Shown here piece by piece: positions 1 to 11,449 of a stretch of 64,000 bases of DNA (position 1 is its first letter; every line of letters begins with the position of its first letter). This stretch comes from Chloranthus sessilifolius. Taxonomy: Eukaryota; Streptophyta; Magnoliopsida; Chloranthales; Chloranthaceae. The DNA is taken from contig CM037584.1 in NCBI GenBank assembly GCA_021018995.1, positions 45,087,811 to 45,151,810 of the forward strand, given 5' to 3'. The position numbers were made by a program, and so were the translations under genes. The notes under the pieces are model-generated. The model did not search any database. It saw only the letters and a list, made by a program, of their open reading frames with translations, and was not told the origin of the DNA.

Positions 1-804
1 GAGTCACTTTCGATCGATCGAAATCGCGCAGTGTAATTTTAATTTCAATTTCGAATTTAAGTTTCAGGGTTAAACTTGTCTTTTATTATTTAATTGTTTT
101 AGGATTTTCTTTTGTTTTATGACCTACTATGTAAGGTCTTTATAGCTTTATAATAGACAGTTTTGAATAATGAAAATTGAGAGCTTGCTTTGTGAAAACC
201 CTAGAAAAACTTGAGATGAGTTTTTTATCGAAGGAGTGATTCTTTCAAAACCTGATGAGTGAGCAATCGTTTCTCGTACGATTTGGTGCGAAGCCGACGT
301 ACAGCCTTGGTGGGAAGCCTTGGAAACCCGTTGGTGCGAAGCCAACAAGCCTCTCTAGAGCGAATCCGGAGATCTCCTATCTTATTCTTTTTGTTTTTTT
401 TAAATGAACGGTTTAAGACCCTAAACCCCTCTTCCACGCTGGATTATGCTATTTTAGGGTTAGCGTGCAATCTTGTCCTACGTCAATTCATGATATTCGA
501 GGCCTCTACTAAATTTCACTGCATCTCTTATTCCTTTATTCATAGAGATTATAGTCGTTGTGCTACCTTTCTTTCGAAGTTAGGATTAGATGCTAGTAGC
601 GTAGTTCAATGGCATAACGACGTTCAGCTCCCCTTTTCTTTTACCTCTCTCGAGAGATGACAAATTACTCTCTTAATTTGTGTAATCTCTCATTTTTCAT
701 CAATAAAAGGTGAGGACCCCCAACCTCAAGCTGGATTATTGAAAAAAAATATTTCACCCTCTTATCATGCCTATTCACATTATGTTACTTCTATCACCGC
801 TTAT
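1..804. other. Unassigned LTR-like sequence
   Basis: No host gene is recognised here. The stretch around 130-200 has the look of a transcribed LTR segment, and 700-710 contains an AATAAA-like motif. An open frame on the plus strand (259-660) has no recognisable domain. The region ends at the start of the outer copia LTR, and bases 800-804 (cttat) serve as the left target duplication of that element. It may be a fragment of another LTR element, but no partner LTR is visible in the window. Confidence 0.3.
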
Positions 805-1032
805 TGTTGGTGTGTCATGAGAATTATCATTAAGTTGGTGTGTGTGGGTTCCTATGTTCTTTGGTTTTACTCTGTACATGTAAATGTGTGTGTTAGTATT
901 AATGGGTGTGTGTTCAGTATTTTGTAACTGACATATATACTAATAAGAGAAGGGTCTAAGTTATTATTGAACTCCGCCCTATTTCTTCTTCTTCTTCCTC
1001 ATCACCTAACCCAAAACCTAAGGAAATTAACT
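805..1032 (+). repeat. 5' LTR of outer copia
   Basis: This 228-bp LTR starts TGTTGGTGTG and matches 10912-11145 along its length with scattered substitutions and small indels. It is followed directly by the primer-binding site at 1033. Confidence 0.92.
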
Positions 1033-1044
1033 TGGTATCAGAGC
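1033..1044 (+). other. Primer-binding site (initiator tRNA-Met type)
   Basis: TGGTATCAGAGC lies immediately after the 5' LTR. This is the usual plant retrotransposon primer site complementary to the 3' end of initiator tRNA-Met. Confidence 0.9.
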
Positions 1045-1739
1045 GATCGATCTACGCCATCGGAATACATCATCAGATTTTACACGCTTTGCAGTTTTGC
1101 TGACGTCATCACTGACATCACGCTGATGTCATTGCTGACATCAGTGTGGTCCAACATTGACTCCGAAAACCTGTTTTGATGAAGGGATACTGATCGGAAT
1201 ATACCCGAGTGTTTTTGTCTTCATGAGCCATCAGATTTGAGGTCATCCTGGTGACCTATTGAAGACAGCCATTGTCATCTTCCCCATGAAGCTTTGGTCT
1301 GCAACTTCCTCTAATCTTGATCAAATGGATTGAAAGATGTCTTAATCCCTATCGGTTTGACCAGAGAGGTATTTTATTTGTGTATAATTGTTTTGGGAAG
1401 AATTGTGATTGTATTTGATGGAGGGACTGATCGTCAAGTTCAAGCTGAGATACAATTCTCGTTTCTTCCTTTATTTTCTGGTCTTGTTCAAGCTTCAAGT
1501 TATGGGGATAGTGAAATCTTAGTTGCACAAAGTGGCAAGAAGTATGTAGTAGGTTGGAAGCGGAAGCGTCATCAAAAGCTTAAAACTGAATAGTTTTATA
1601 GTTGGAAGCGGGAGCAAGATTCCGAAGCGGATGCGGCACTCTAAGTAGAAGGTTCCTGCTACTAGGAGTGAAATAGTAAATCGGATGTGTATATTGTCTG
1701 CAATATGCCTCCCAGGATGTTATCTTGGAGCCACGATTC

Positions 1740-2135
1740 TTGTAGGTTGTAGAACCTAAGTGGTCGGTTGTGTATCATGTCTTTTGTACTTAGATCTGTT
1801 TGTTACAGCCCTGTGGTGGCTGACTTGAATTTGCTGTGGAACCAAATTTTGTCGCCAAAAATTGTCTTTGCAGTTGTGTGCAGCTGCCTTAAGGTTGTAG
1901 AACCTAATTTTGGTGGGCTGTGTAACCCAGTATTGTGCACAGAATTATTTTTTGAAGTTGCAGTGTGGTTGTCTTGAGGTTGTGGAACCTGGAAGTGGGT
2001 TGTAGAATCCATTTGTGGGCAGAATCTGTCTTTGCAACTGTGTGAAGTTGCCTTGTGGTTGTGGAACCTGATAGTGCGCTGCGTAACCTATTTTTGTGCC
2101 CAGAATCTGTTTTCCCAGCCGTGTTGTGGTTGTTG
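1740..2135 (+). repeat. Degenerate tandem repeat of about 80 bp
   Basis: About four to five imperfect units carry the recurrent words GGTTGTAGAACCT or GGTTGTGGAACCT, GCTGTGTAACC and CAGAATCTGT at roughly 80-85 bp spacing. The repeat occupies the position where gag would be expected between the primer site and the protease of the outer copia element. No coding function is evident. Confidence 0.7.
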
Positions 2136-2149
2136 TAGTATCTCAAACT

Positions 2150-2991
2150 ATGGAAGATTTCGAAGTGGAGATTGGGGGTAGATGCTCCATGATAGAATTA
2201 AAAAACATATATAATGTTCTTGGGGCAGAAACTGATGTCTCTCCAGCGGCTCATGCCTTTATTTCACCACCCATGTTTTGGATAATTGACTCTGGAGCCA
2301 CATATCATATGACAGGGATGTCATCATTTTTTCAGTCCTTGTCTCCGATGCCAGGCCCATGTCATTTACATGTTGTTGATGGATCTCTTGTTCCCGCTAT
2401 GGGTAAAGAAACAGTCAAAGCTAGTTGTCTCTCCTTATTTTCCACATTACATGTTCCCAAAATATCTGTGAATCTTTTATCAGTTAGTAGCCTTGTTGAT
2501 TATCAAAATTGTAGTGTTACATTATTTCCTTCTTATTGTGTCTTTCTAGATTTGTCAACTGGAAAGAAGATTGGTCGTGGTCAAGAGGATAGAGGGCTCT
2601 ATATATTTGATGATCATCATGCCCATGCAAGTCTGAAGATTCCGAAGTCACTGTTGCTGCCACTAGTTCAGTTGATGAGGTGCACTTATGGCATGCTCAT
2701 TGTGGCCATGGGCCACTGCAAAGGTTGAAGATTCTACTACCAAAAAAATTTAATTGCGTGGATAGCTCATTTATGAGATGTGAAGTGTCTGAACCATCAA
2801 AGTTTGCACGGGTTCCTTATCCTCCAAGTGGCAACCGAAGTAATGCCCATTTTGAAATCACTCATTCTGATGTGAGGGGACCTTCCCTCACCTATTGTTT
2901 ATGTGAATGGTTATCGTTATTTTGTCACCTTTATTGATGACTACATCCGCTACACCATTTAATTTTTAATGAAGACAAAAAATAAAGTTGC
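2150..2991 (+). pseudogene. Copia protease and integrase N-terminus (outer element)
   Basis: The translation contains the aspartic protease core WIIDSGATYHMTG at about 2280, followed by the NLLSVSSLV stretch and a GAG-pre-integrase segment with the integrase zinc-finger histidines (LWHAHCGHG). The integrase start HFEITHSDVRGP follows in another frame. The second cysteine pair of the integrase finger is degraded and a frameshift occurs near 2690. The reading frame stops at 2991, where the nested element inserted, and resumes at about 8343 after one copy of the duplicated gttgc. Confidence 0.88.
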
Positions 2992-3247
2992 AAACAAAAC
3001 TGTAATTTAGGGTTAGGGTTTAGTAATAGGAAGGAAGAAGAAGAGAGGAAGAGAAAAGTGGAGATATTAGGGTTGAGTCAATGTGACTTAAATCCCAATG
3101 CAAAATACTATTTATATCATCTTAGCATGTTCACGTATTACATAGTTCCCGAGTTAAGTGAATTGTATAACTTAAAATTCATTTAACTACATACATACCC
3201 AAAGTTACTTACTACACACCCATACAATAGAAATAACATCTCCAGCA
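2992..3247 (-). repeat. 3' LTR of nested copia
   Basis: This 256-bp LTR is highly similar to 8076-8337. The C-rich run at 3248-3256 is the complement of the polypurine tract that abuts it on the minus strand. Confidence 0.93.
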
Positions 3248-3254
3248 CCCCCCC

Positions 3255-4952
3255 TCAAGTTGGAGTATAGATGTCGATCATACCCAACTTGAAGGAGATG
3301 TCATAAAGTCTCTTGCCACCAACACCTTTAATAGAAATGTCGGCAAGTTGATCCTCAGTTCTAACTTGAGGAATACTGATTTCTTTGGACTCGACCTTCT
3401 CGCGAATATAGTGACAGCCCACCTCAATGTGTTTTGTTCTTTCATGAAAGACAGGATTCTCTGCAATATGATAGGCGGATTCATTGTCACCATACAAGAT
3501 AATTAGAGAGGATACAGCAACTCTCAAGTCTAATAAGATGAATTTAAGCCACATGCCTTCTCTCACACCTTGGGACATGGCGCGACACTCCCCCTCGACA
3601 CTGGAGTTTGATACTATATGTTGTTTCTTAGATTTCCATGTGACCAAAGTACCCCCCAAAAAGGTGCAATATCCGATAGTTGATCTCATATCATCTAGAG
3701 ACTCGGCCCAATCGGCATCAGTAAATATCTCTACATCCAAATGACCACGATTTTTATAGAGAAGCCCTTTGCCATGACTTCCTTTCAAATACCTCAGGAT
3801 CATGTGACCACGCTTACTGCATAAGCAATGTCCGGACGGGTCATGGTTAGATAAATCAGTTTACCAACTAATCTCTGATAGGTATGTGGATCCTTGAGAA
3901 GATCACCTTCTTCACCATTTAATCGGTGATTTTGTTCAATAGGGGTCACAGCAGGCCTACACCCAAAAACCCCGTATCATGAAGGAGATCTATGATATAC
4001 TTTTGTTGAGATAATGAGATGTCATTCTTAGATCTCGCCACTTCAATGTCAAGGAAATATTTCAAGCTTCCAAGTCTTTAATTTCAAACACTCTGCTCAA
4101 ATACTCCTTCAGGTTAAAAATCTCATGACTATCATCACCAGTAATGATGATATCATCAACATAGACTAGTATGACAGTCATCTTGATTCCCCTTTTTACA
4201 AATAGAGTATGATCATAGTGACTTCTTCCATGCCCGAATCTCACAGTAGCATCACTAAATTTTTGAAACCAGACCCTTGGGGATTGTTTTAATCCATAGA
4301 TAGATTTCTTCAATCTATCCACTTTTCCCTTCTCCCCTTCTTTTACAAATCCAGGAGGAAGGTCCATGTAGACTTCTTCCTTGAGATCACCATGAAGAAA
4401 TGCATTTTTCACATCAAGTTGAGAGAGTGGCCAGTCTTTATGGGCAACCAGAGATAACAATACCTTAATTGTGTTGGACTTGGCTACAGGTACAAAAGTT
4501 TCATGATAATGAACTCCTTGTGTTTAAGTGTACCATTTGCTACAAGCCTTGCTTTATATCTTTCAACAGTACCATCAAGTCTTATATTTAAATGTATACA
4601 CCCATTTGCAACCAACTACTCTCTTTCCTTCTAGGAGTTCAACAATTTCCCAAGTTTAATTCTGTTCCAGAGCTTTCATCTCTTGAATCATAGCATCTTT
4701 CCATTTTGGTTGCAATAAGGCATCAGAAACAGTAGAAGGAAGGGTGATAGAATCAACAGAACAAATAAAACCATAATGAGATGATGAGAGATTGTGATAT
4801 GACACATACTTACTGATGGGATGACAAGTACATGATCTAGGAAGTTTTCTATGAGAAATGGGTAGATAAAGATCATAAACAAGAGGACCCTCTTCGGGTA
4901 AGAGATCCTGGTCGGTATTCTGAGAAGGTGACTCATCTACATTCTCATGCAC
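3255..4952 (-). pseudogene. Nested copia reverse transcriptase and RNase H
   Basis: The minus strand encodes the copia RT start (PKWKDAMIQEMKALEQN), the core LDVKNAFLHGDLKEEVYM and IYGLKQSPRVWFQKF, and the catalytic YVDDIIITGDD at about 4150. RNase H follows (LRYLKGSHGKGLLY, DADWAES, STIGYCTFLGGTLVTWKSKK). The conserved frame is broken near 4500-4640 and again near 3810-4060. The usual AEAEYRA-type motif of copia RNase H reads VEGECRA here. Confidence 0.93.
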
Positions 4953-5144
4953 AATGACTTCAACGATGTTTTTCTCGTTCCTTCACACATACATCTTTCC
5001 CTTTCCATATTTATCAAAGGTGGGTTGTTTGCTTTTTTGTGGCTCAACAGCTTCATCATCAACCTCTTCACAATCTCCATCATCTCTCATAGGTAAAGCG
5101 CTAAATATCTCAGAGTACTCTTCATTTTTAAGTTGTTTCTCCCC

Positions 5145-6245
5145 CTAAAGAGGACTCAGAGGACTGGAAAAATGAGTGCCCTCAAAGAATGTGACATCCA
5201 TAGTGACTATCACACGACAAGTGAGAGGGTCAAAGCACCTGTATCCTTTCTGAGAAGAGGGATACCCAATAAAAATACACGTGGTAGCCTTGGGATCAAT
5301 TTTACTTCGCTGAATATTGGGGATATGTGTAAAACACATGAAACCAAAGATACGTAGTGACACCAAGAACAGAGGTTGATGAGGAGACACAAGTTGGAAG
5401 GGAGAATGTCCTTCCAGAATAGGTTTAAGCATTCAATGGATGAGGTAGGCAGCGGTGAGGAGATCTTCACCCCAAAGATGTTTAGGAACCTTCATATCAA
5501 ACAACAGAGATCGAGCAACCTCAACAAAATGCCTATTTTTCCTCTAAGTAACCCCATTCTGTTGGGAGGTATAAGGACAATTAGTTTGCCACACAATTCC
5601 ATAAGAGTGAAGATAAGACTGGAGAACGTGAGAGGAATATTCCCCACTATTATCCGATCAAAGAACCTTAATATGTCCATGAAATTGTGTGCTAACTAGT
5701 CTGTGAAACATAGGAAAAATAGAGGCAACTTCATCTTTGGTGCGCATAAGAAAGAGCATAGTGAGTCTAGTACAGTCATCAATAAAAGTAACAAAATAAC
5801 GATAACCGTTCAAAGCAGTAACAGGAGAAGGCCCCCACACATCAAAGTGAATAACTTCAAAAGGAATAGCACCATAACTGCAGGAGAAGATGCACCACGT
5901 AAATCTTGAAAGAGGTCGAGTCCCTTCTCTTCAGTACCATGACCAAGGATCTTCCCTGATTTCATGTCCTGAAAAACACAATATGACGGAAAGAATGTCA
6001 CACTACAATGTAAGGAATTGATAATTTTACTGACAGATAATATATTCATAGGCATGTTAGGAATCAAAAGAGTAGAGTCAAGAGACAATGTGCCTAATTG
6101 AGCGCTCCTTTTGCCCTTCACAGGAACAAGGGATCGATCAGCAATGTGAATATGAATAGAATCAGAAACTAAACATGGATGAAAATAAAAAAGTCATACC
6201 AGACATGTGATCCGTAGCCCCAGAATCGATGATCCATGGGAACTG
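5145..6245 (-). pseudogene. Nested copia protease and integrase
   Basis: On the minus strand the protease motif PWIIDSGATDHMSG lies near 6195-6235, followed by NILSVSKIINSL and GAG-pre-integrase-like sequence to about 5860. Integrase starts near 5845 (FDVWGPSPV, GYRYFVTFIDDCTRLT) and continues through a QQNGV motif to the C-terminal FIGYPSSQKGYRCFDP segment near 5240. The HHCC zinc-finger part expected between protease and integrase core appears deleted, because FDVWGPS follows the protease tail almost directly. Several stops interrupt the frame. Confidence 0.9.
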
Positions 6246-6319
6246 AGAGGTCACATGTGCAGACCCATAGGAACCTAACTCAGCTATGTGGGAGGAAGAT
6301 GTATGTCCCTGTGTTACCG

Positions 6320-7325
6320 TCATGCACAGAAGGTGGCCCTGGAGATCCTAAAGCTCTCTCTGTAAGCTCTGAAAATCAGACGGAGCTGAAGCAGTAGGGA
6401 TACTTTGACCACCAACTGGATTAGAAGTTTCCTCAGTGGAGGACTGAAATGCACGACCTGGAAGGAATTTCGATTTCCCATGTAATTTCCAACATCTTTC
6501 TCTGATATGGCCCTTCTTGCTACAATGAGAACACAATAATTTTTCTCTTTCTTCATGTGGGAGGCCCCGACAACCTCCACGACCACCACCTCTACTACCA
6601 GATTTGTCACCACCACGACCAAAAGAAGTGAAGGATGGTAAGGCAGATCTCTCAGATACATCACCACCAGGAATCTGCATAAACTGTTGTCTGCTCTCCT
6701 CATACTGAAGGAGGGCATACATGGTACCAAGTGGAGGACACTCCTCTCTGCCTAGAATATTTGATTTAACATTTTCATATTCAGATCTAATCCCTTTTAG
6801 GAAGTCAAACACTCTCCTCATTTCAGTATTTTTACTAGTCTTGCTGGCACACGAGCTACACAGTTCTTCTTCTTGATACTGGGCTAGTTCATCCCACAAA
6901 CTCCTCATTTGAGTGTAATACTCTCCAATAGTCTTATCACCTTGCTTCATAGTGTTAATTTTGTCACTAACTTGAAACATTTTTGTGAGGTTTTGTTTTT
7001 GCGAGAACGCATCCTTCACAGCCTCCCATAATTGTTTAGCATCACTAGCATACATAAAAGAATCACTAATGTCTGCTTACAGTAAGTGTAGCAACCATGT
7101 CATGACAGTTAGATTGTCATTTTCCCAATCAACATACTTAGGGTCATCTTCTTTGGGTTTTGGGATAATCCCGTAAATGCAACCCAATTTTTTCTTCATC
7201 CCTAAGTACATAACAGTAGACCGTGACCACGAAAGATAATTGGCCTCATTCAATTTCTTCGTAGTAATTTGTAAGTTATGAGAAATATCTCCCCTACCAA
7301 CGATTCCAGATTTATTCTCGTCCAT
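6320..7325 (-). pseudogene. Nested copia gag
   Basis: On the minus strand the protein starts MDENKSGIVGRGD and has the copia gag N-terminal segment (KLNEANYLSWSRSTVMYL), the UBN2-type segment (IGEYYTQMRSLWDELAQYQ) and the CCHC zinc knuckle CSHCSKKGHIRERC at about 6500-6540. A stop or frameshift near 7070-7080 separates the N-terminal 82 residues from the rest. A glycine/arginine-rich stretch precedes the zinc knuckle. Confidence 0.92.
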
Positions 7326-8063
7326 GATTAAGAGATACCGAGATCAAAACAATTCAAAAAAAAGATGGCTCACAGCTTCTAACAGAGAGAATACCTATAC
7401 AGTCCACTGATTAATCCCAAAACAGCATTTAAAAACGCTAGGCAGCAATTTTCTTAACAATCATCAAAAAAAATATCGACAAAACAGTCGAACATTGCCT
7501 ATAGCAGTTACTAAAACATCCATAACTCCTTCAAATGAACTCTGAATTCAATGAAACTTGAACCATCAGTCTGCAAATGTAACGAGGTTTCAAACAAGTC
7601 ATACCTTGTCAAACGAAAAAGCGATCAACAATCAAACAGAGGAGATTTATATGGATGGACAGTAAAAGAAGGATTCACAAGAATTGATTAAACACCACCA
7701 AAATAGATCCAAAAATAAAAAAGGAGTACACCATCAATCTTGTATGATGATTCCAATCCAATCTGGTCCAATCCCGAGCTCCTTTAAGCCTTCATAGATC
7801 TCAGGGATCCAAAAAACGAAAAACACACTGTTCTTTAGAAACACCTTCGAAACTCCATGTTCCCGACCTCAAATCACTTCGTACAAGAAGAAGAAAATGA
7901 AGAGGGAAAAAAAAAACGATCAAAAACCCCTCAAAAAATTTTGAGAAAAAAGGTCAGCGGGTTGACCCTACTGGCGTCAGCATGATGACGTCATGCTGAC
8001 ATCAGCGATGACATGGATGGCTTCAATAGGTTGTAAAAATTTCTAGTGTTAAGTTTTTTGTTG

Positions 8064-8337
8064 GCTTTGATACCAAGACAAAACTGTAATTTAGGGTTAG
8101 GGTTTAATAATAGGAAGGAGGAAGAAGGAGAAGAGAGGAAGTAAAAAGTGGAGATATTATGGTTGAGTCAATGTGACTCAATTCCGAATGCAAAATACTA
8201 TTTATATCATCTTAGCATGTTCACATATTACATGGTTCCCGAGTTAAATGAATTGTACAACTTAAAATTCACTTAACTACACACACACCCAAAGTTACTT
8301 ACTACACACTCATGCAATAGAAATAACATCTCCAACA
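8064..8337 (-). repeat. 5' LTR and primer site of nested copia
   Basis: The LTR is 8076-8337. On the minus strand it is followed by TTGGTATCAAAGCC, a variant of the tRNA-Met primer site (complement at 8064-8076). The LTR begins TGTTGGAGATG and abuts the right target duplication gttgc at 8338. Confidence 0.92.
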
Positions 8338-9320
8338 GTTGCCACTTTGTTTCCTACTTTTCATAAGTTGGTTCACACTTAATTTCATGCAAATGTGAAG
8401 GTTCTACAATAGGATAATGGTGGAGAATACTCTTCTCATCAACTTCAGTCATACCTCTTCTCATCAACTTAAGTCATACCTTCGCACTCATGGGATTGAG
8501 TGGCAATCCACTTACCCCTATATACCCCCCAACAAAATGGGGTGTCCAAAAGAAATAATCGTCATGTTTTGGAAGTGACACACAATCTTTTGATTGGAAT
8601 GAACGTTCCTAGGTTTCTATGGGGGAATGTTGTCCTTACTGGTAAATCATATGCCTACCCCTATCTTAGGGGGTAAGTTTCCCTTTCAATTAATGTCCTA
8701 CCAAGCGTCTTTTTCCTGTGCCACCTCATGTGTTTGGGTACTTGTATTTTGTTCATATTCCTACCATTCATTGTGACAAATTGGAACCCAAAGCTATGAG
8801 GTGTTTGTTCATTGGGTACCCTGCCACTCAAAAAGGATATAAGTGTTTCGATCCAGTCCAGTGACTCAACGTGTGATTGTCTCCATGGATGTTACTTTCT
8901 TTGAGGATACACCCAATACACCCTTCACCAGATTTCAGGGGGACAACCCTCAGTGTCCTTTTCAAGGGGAAAAAGTGGTAAGGGAAGAGAGCTCTATTGT
9001 GCTTCCCATACTAGATGAAGAAATAGGAATTCATGAAAAAGGGAAAGAGGGTGGGATGTTGTGGAGCAACCACAATTTGATAGATATGGGCAAGAACAGG
9101 TTTATGTGAGGAAAAAAATTTAAGAAGACTAAAATTCAAGAAGAGTTCCTCTCATGCCGCAAATGAACATGAGCCTCTCTCTCATGTCGCAGATGAACAT
9201 CAAGAAGAGCCTCTATCCCAGAGCACTGATCACGATCCTTCTCCAGAGATAGATTCTCCTTCTGAACTTGATCTTCCCATTACCCAATGCAAAGGTATTC
9301 GACATCATGTCCAAAAGTTC
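8338..9320 (+). pseudogene. Outer copia integrase, continued
   Basis: Directly after the right target duplication the integrase reading frame of the outer element continues (about 8343-8400), then breaks repeatedly. Recognisable parts include the YTPQQNGV motif near 8520-8540 and the C-terminal CLFIGYPATQKGYKCFDP segment at about 8800-8860. The RVIVSMDVTFFED stretch follows at about 8870-8910. A 25-bp direct repeat (TCTTCTCATCAACTT core) occurs twice at about 8431-8480. Confidence 0.88.
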
Positions 9321-9419
9321 ATTTCCTATAAAGGTTTGTCAGCTCTCCATTATTCATTTATTTCATCCCTTGATGCTAAAACTATTCCTACTACTGTTTC
9401 GAGTGCTTTGTCTCAATCA

Positions 9420-10130
9420 TAGTGGAAAGAAGCTATGAATCAGAAGATGGATGTCTTAGAGAAGAACCAGACATGGGATGTTGACTTGCCTGAAGGTTAG
9501 GAAATTGTTGGGTGCAAATGGGTGTACAAAATAAAATACAGACCAGATTGCACTATTGAGAGATATAAAGGTAAGACTGGTTGCAAAGGGGGTTTACCCA
9601 AACTCAAGGGGTGGATTATCATGAGACATCTGCCCATCTTGCAAAATTTAAATACTATTCGAGATCTCCTATCCTTGGCTACTTATAAAGGTCTCAGTTA
9701 GATGTGAAAAATGTCTTCCTCCATGGTAATCTGAAAGAGGAAGTCTATATGGCTCCTCCACCTGGGTTTATCAAACAGGGGGAGACTGGCAAAGTGTGCA
9801 GGCTAAAAAGGGCGATCTGTGGGCTAAAACAATCTCCACTATCTGGTTTCAGAAATTATGTGAAGCTATAATGGGGTATGGTTATTGGAGAAGCCATTAT
9901 GATCACACATTGTCTATGACGAAAGGGGTGCACACTACGGCTATCTTGGTCTACGTGGATGATATTATCATCACAGGAGATAACAATGGTGAGATATTAC
10001 ATTTAAAAGATCACCTTCGGAGGGCCTTCGAAATCAAGGACTTGGGCCCCCTAAAATACTTTCTTTGTATTGAAGTGGCAAGATCAAAGAAGGGAATTGC
10101 ATTGTTGCAAAGAAAGTAGACACTTGATCT
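9420..10130 (+). pseudogene. Outer copia reverse transcriptase
   Basis: The plus strand shows a decayed RT: WKEAMNQKMDVLEKNQTW with several stops, then LKEEVYMAPPPGF near 9735. An open part at 9796-10119 has SHYDHTLSMTKGVHTTAILV, the catalytic YVDDIIITGDNNGEI at about 9955 and FEIKDLGPLKYFLCIEVA. The frame fails between these parts. Confidence 0.92.
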
Positions 10131-10278
10131 CCTTCATGAGACAGGAATGTTAGGGTGCAAGCCTGCAGTGAATCCTATTGAGCAAAATCATAGATTAAAT
10201 GGAGAAGAGGGTAAACTACTCAAAGATCTCAGAGCTTATCAGAGATTAGTTGGTAAACTAATCTATCTTACCATGGTA

Positions 10279-10895
10279 TCGAATTCTAGCGCATAGGGGG
10301 GGTATAGTCATGTCCCAAGGGGCTCGTGACGTTATGTTGTTGAAACATATCAAGTCAGATTGAGTAGTCTATGTCACCTTACCGTGATACTTTATGGTCA
10401 CAATGAGGTTGCTCATTACATTGCAGAGAACCCTGTCTATCATGAGAGAACAAAACATATAGAGGTCACTTGCCATTTCATCCAAGAAAGAGTTGAATCC
10501 GAATATATTGTACCTTCCTGGGAGGAAATTTAGTTACATGGAGATCAAAGAAACAGCATGTGGAATCGAATTCTAGCGCAGAGGGGGAGTACAGAGTCAT
10601 GTCTCAAGGGGCTCGTGACGGTATGTTGTTGACACATATCATGTCGGATAGGGAATTCTATGTTACCTTGCCCGTGATACTTTATGATGATAATGAGGTT
10701 GCTCATTACATTGCAGATAACCCTGTCTATCATGAGAGAACAAAACATATAGAGGTCGATTGTCATTTCATCCGAGAAAGAGTTGAATCCAAGGAGATTG
10801 TCATTCCACAAGGTCGTTCCGAAGACCAATTGGCCAATGTGCTTACCAAAGGGGTTGGAGGGAAGAGAGTACAGGACATCACCTCCTGGGTATGA
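10279..10895 (+). pseudogene. Outer copia RNase H with internal tandem duplication
   Basis: The C-terminal RNase H segment beginning SNSSAEGEYR occurs twice, at 10279-10505 and 10566-10895, with the two copies offset by 287 bp. The upstream copy follows GKLIYLTM directly, so the RNase H N-terminal half (the ADWAGS and SGYC region) is missing before it. The second copy is preceded by the short N-terminal piece NLVTWRSKKQH and runs to the polypurine tract. The second copy is the less damaged of the two. Confidence 0.88.
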
Positions 10896-10911
10896 TTGAC
10901 TTGAGGGGGAG

Positions 10912-11145
10912 TGTTGGTGTGCCATGAGAATTATCATTAAGTTGGTGTGTGTGGGTTCCTGTGTTCTTTGGTTTTACTCTATACATGTAAATGGGTGTGT
11001 TAGTATTAATGGGTGTGTGTTCAGTATTTTGTAAGTGATATATATACTAATAAGAGAAGGGTCTGAGTTATTATTGAACTCAACCCTATTTCTTCTTCTT
11101 CCTCTTCTTTTTCTTCCTCATCACCTAACCCTAAGGAAATTAACT
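10912..11145 (+). repeat. 3' LTR of outer copia
   Basis: This 234-bp LTR is preceded by the polypurine tract TTGAGGGGGAG and matches the 5' LTR at 805-1032. The extra length is a few repeats of a CTT-type stretch near 11095-11115. Confidence 0.92.
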
Positions 11146-11258
11146 TTTATGGGACCTTATATCTCTTCTTGGGAAGTGCACTATCAGATGCAAATGGGTG
11201 TACACAATCAACAATACAATTGATTACTGTACGAAGAGATAGAATCCAACTTATTGCC

Positions 11259-11260
<2 letters not shown>

Positions 11261-11313
<53 letters not shown>
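11261..11313. repeat. (CT)n microsatellite
   Basis: About 26 perfect CT dinucleotides. It abuts the 3' end of the LINE at 11314; on the LINE strand it reads (GA)n, so it may represent the simple-repeat tail of that element. Confidence 0.95.
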
Positions 11314-11316
<3 letters not shown>

Positions 11317-11449
11317 AATTGGGGTTAGGGTCCCCACCCTTTTATTAGAACAACAAAAGAAGATTACAATCAGTAAGAAAAATTACCAAATCTTCTCTAA
11401 GTTGAGTACGAGTCATGGGATAATTCATTCGCACTATTCCATCAAACGA

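Larger units (their letters stand above)
2992..8337 (-). mobile_element. Nested Ty1/copia retrotransposon (reverse orientation)
   Basis: LTRs at 8076-8337 (5' in the element) and 2992-3247 (3') are about 260 bp, start TGTTGGAGATG or TGCTGGAGATG, and are flanked by a perfect 5-bp target duplication gttgc at 2987-2991 and 8338-8342. On the minus strand the order is primer site, gag with zinc knuckle, protease, integrase, RT, RNase H, polypurine tract (TTGAGGGGGG) and 3' LTR. It is almost full length but carries frameshifts and stops in every domain. It lies inside the integrase gene of the outer copia element. Confidence 0.96.
805..11145 (+). mobile_element. Outer Ty1/copia retrotransposon, split by a nested copia
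   Basis: Direct LTRs at 805-1032 and 10912-11145 flank a tRNA-Met-type primer site, a protease and integrase start (about 2150-2991), the rest of integrase, reverse transcriptase and RNase H (8338-10895), and a polypurine tract (TTGAGGGGGAG) ending at the 3' LTR. The order PR-INT-RT-RH is that of copia. Flanking 5-mers cttat (800-804) and tttat (11146-11150) agree at 4 of 5 bases and are the likely target duplication. A second copia element occupies 2992-8337. No gag domain is recognised between the primer site and the protease. The coding part has many stops and frameshifts, so the element cannot be autonomous. Confidence 0.93.

Noticed and set aside
259..660. 133-codon plus-strand frame near the left edge
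   Set aside because: No start context, domain or homologous pattern recognised; surrounding sequence looks like repeat DNA.
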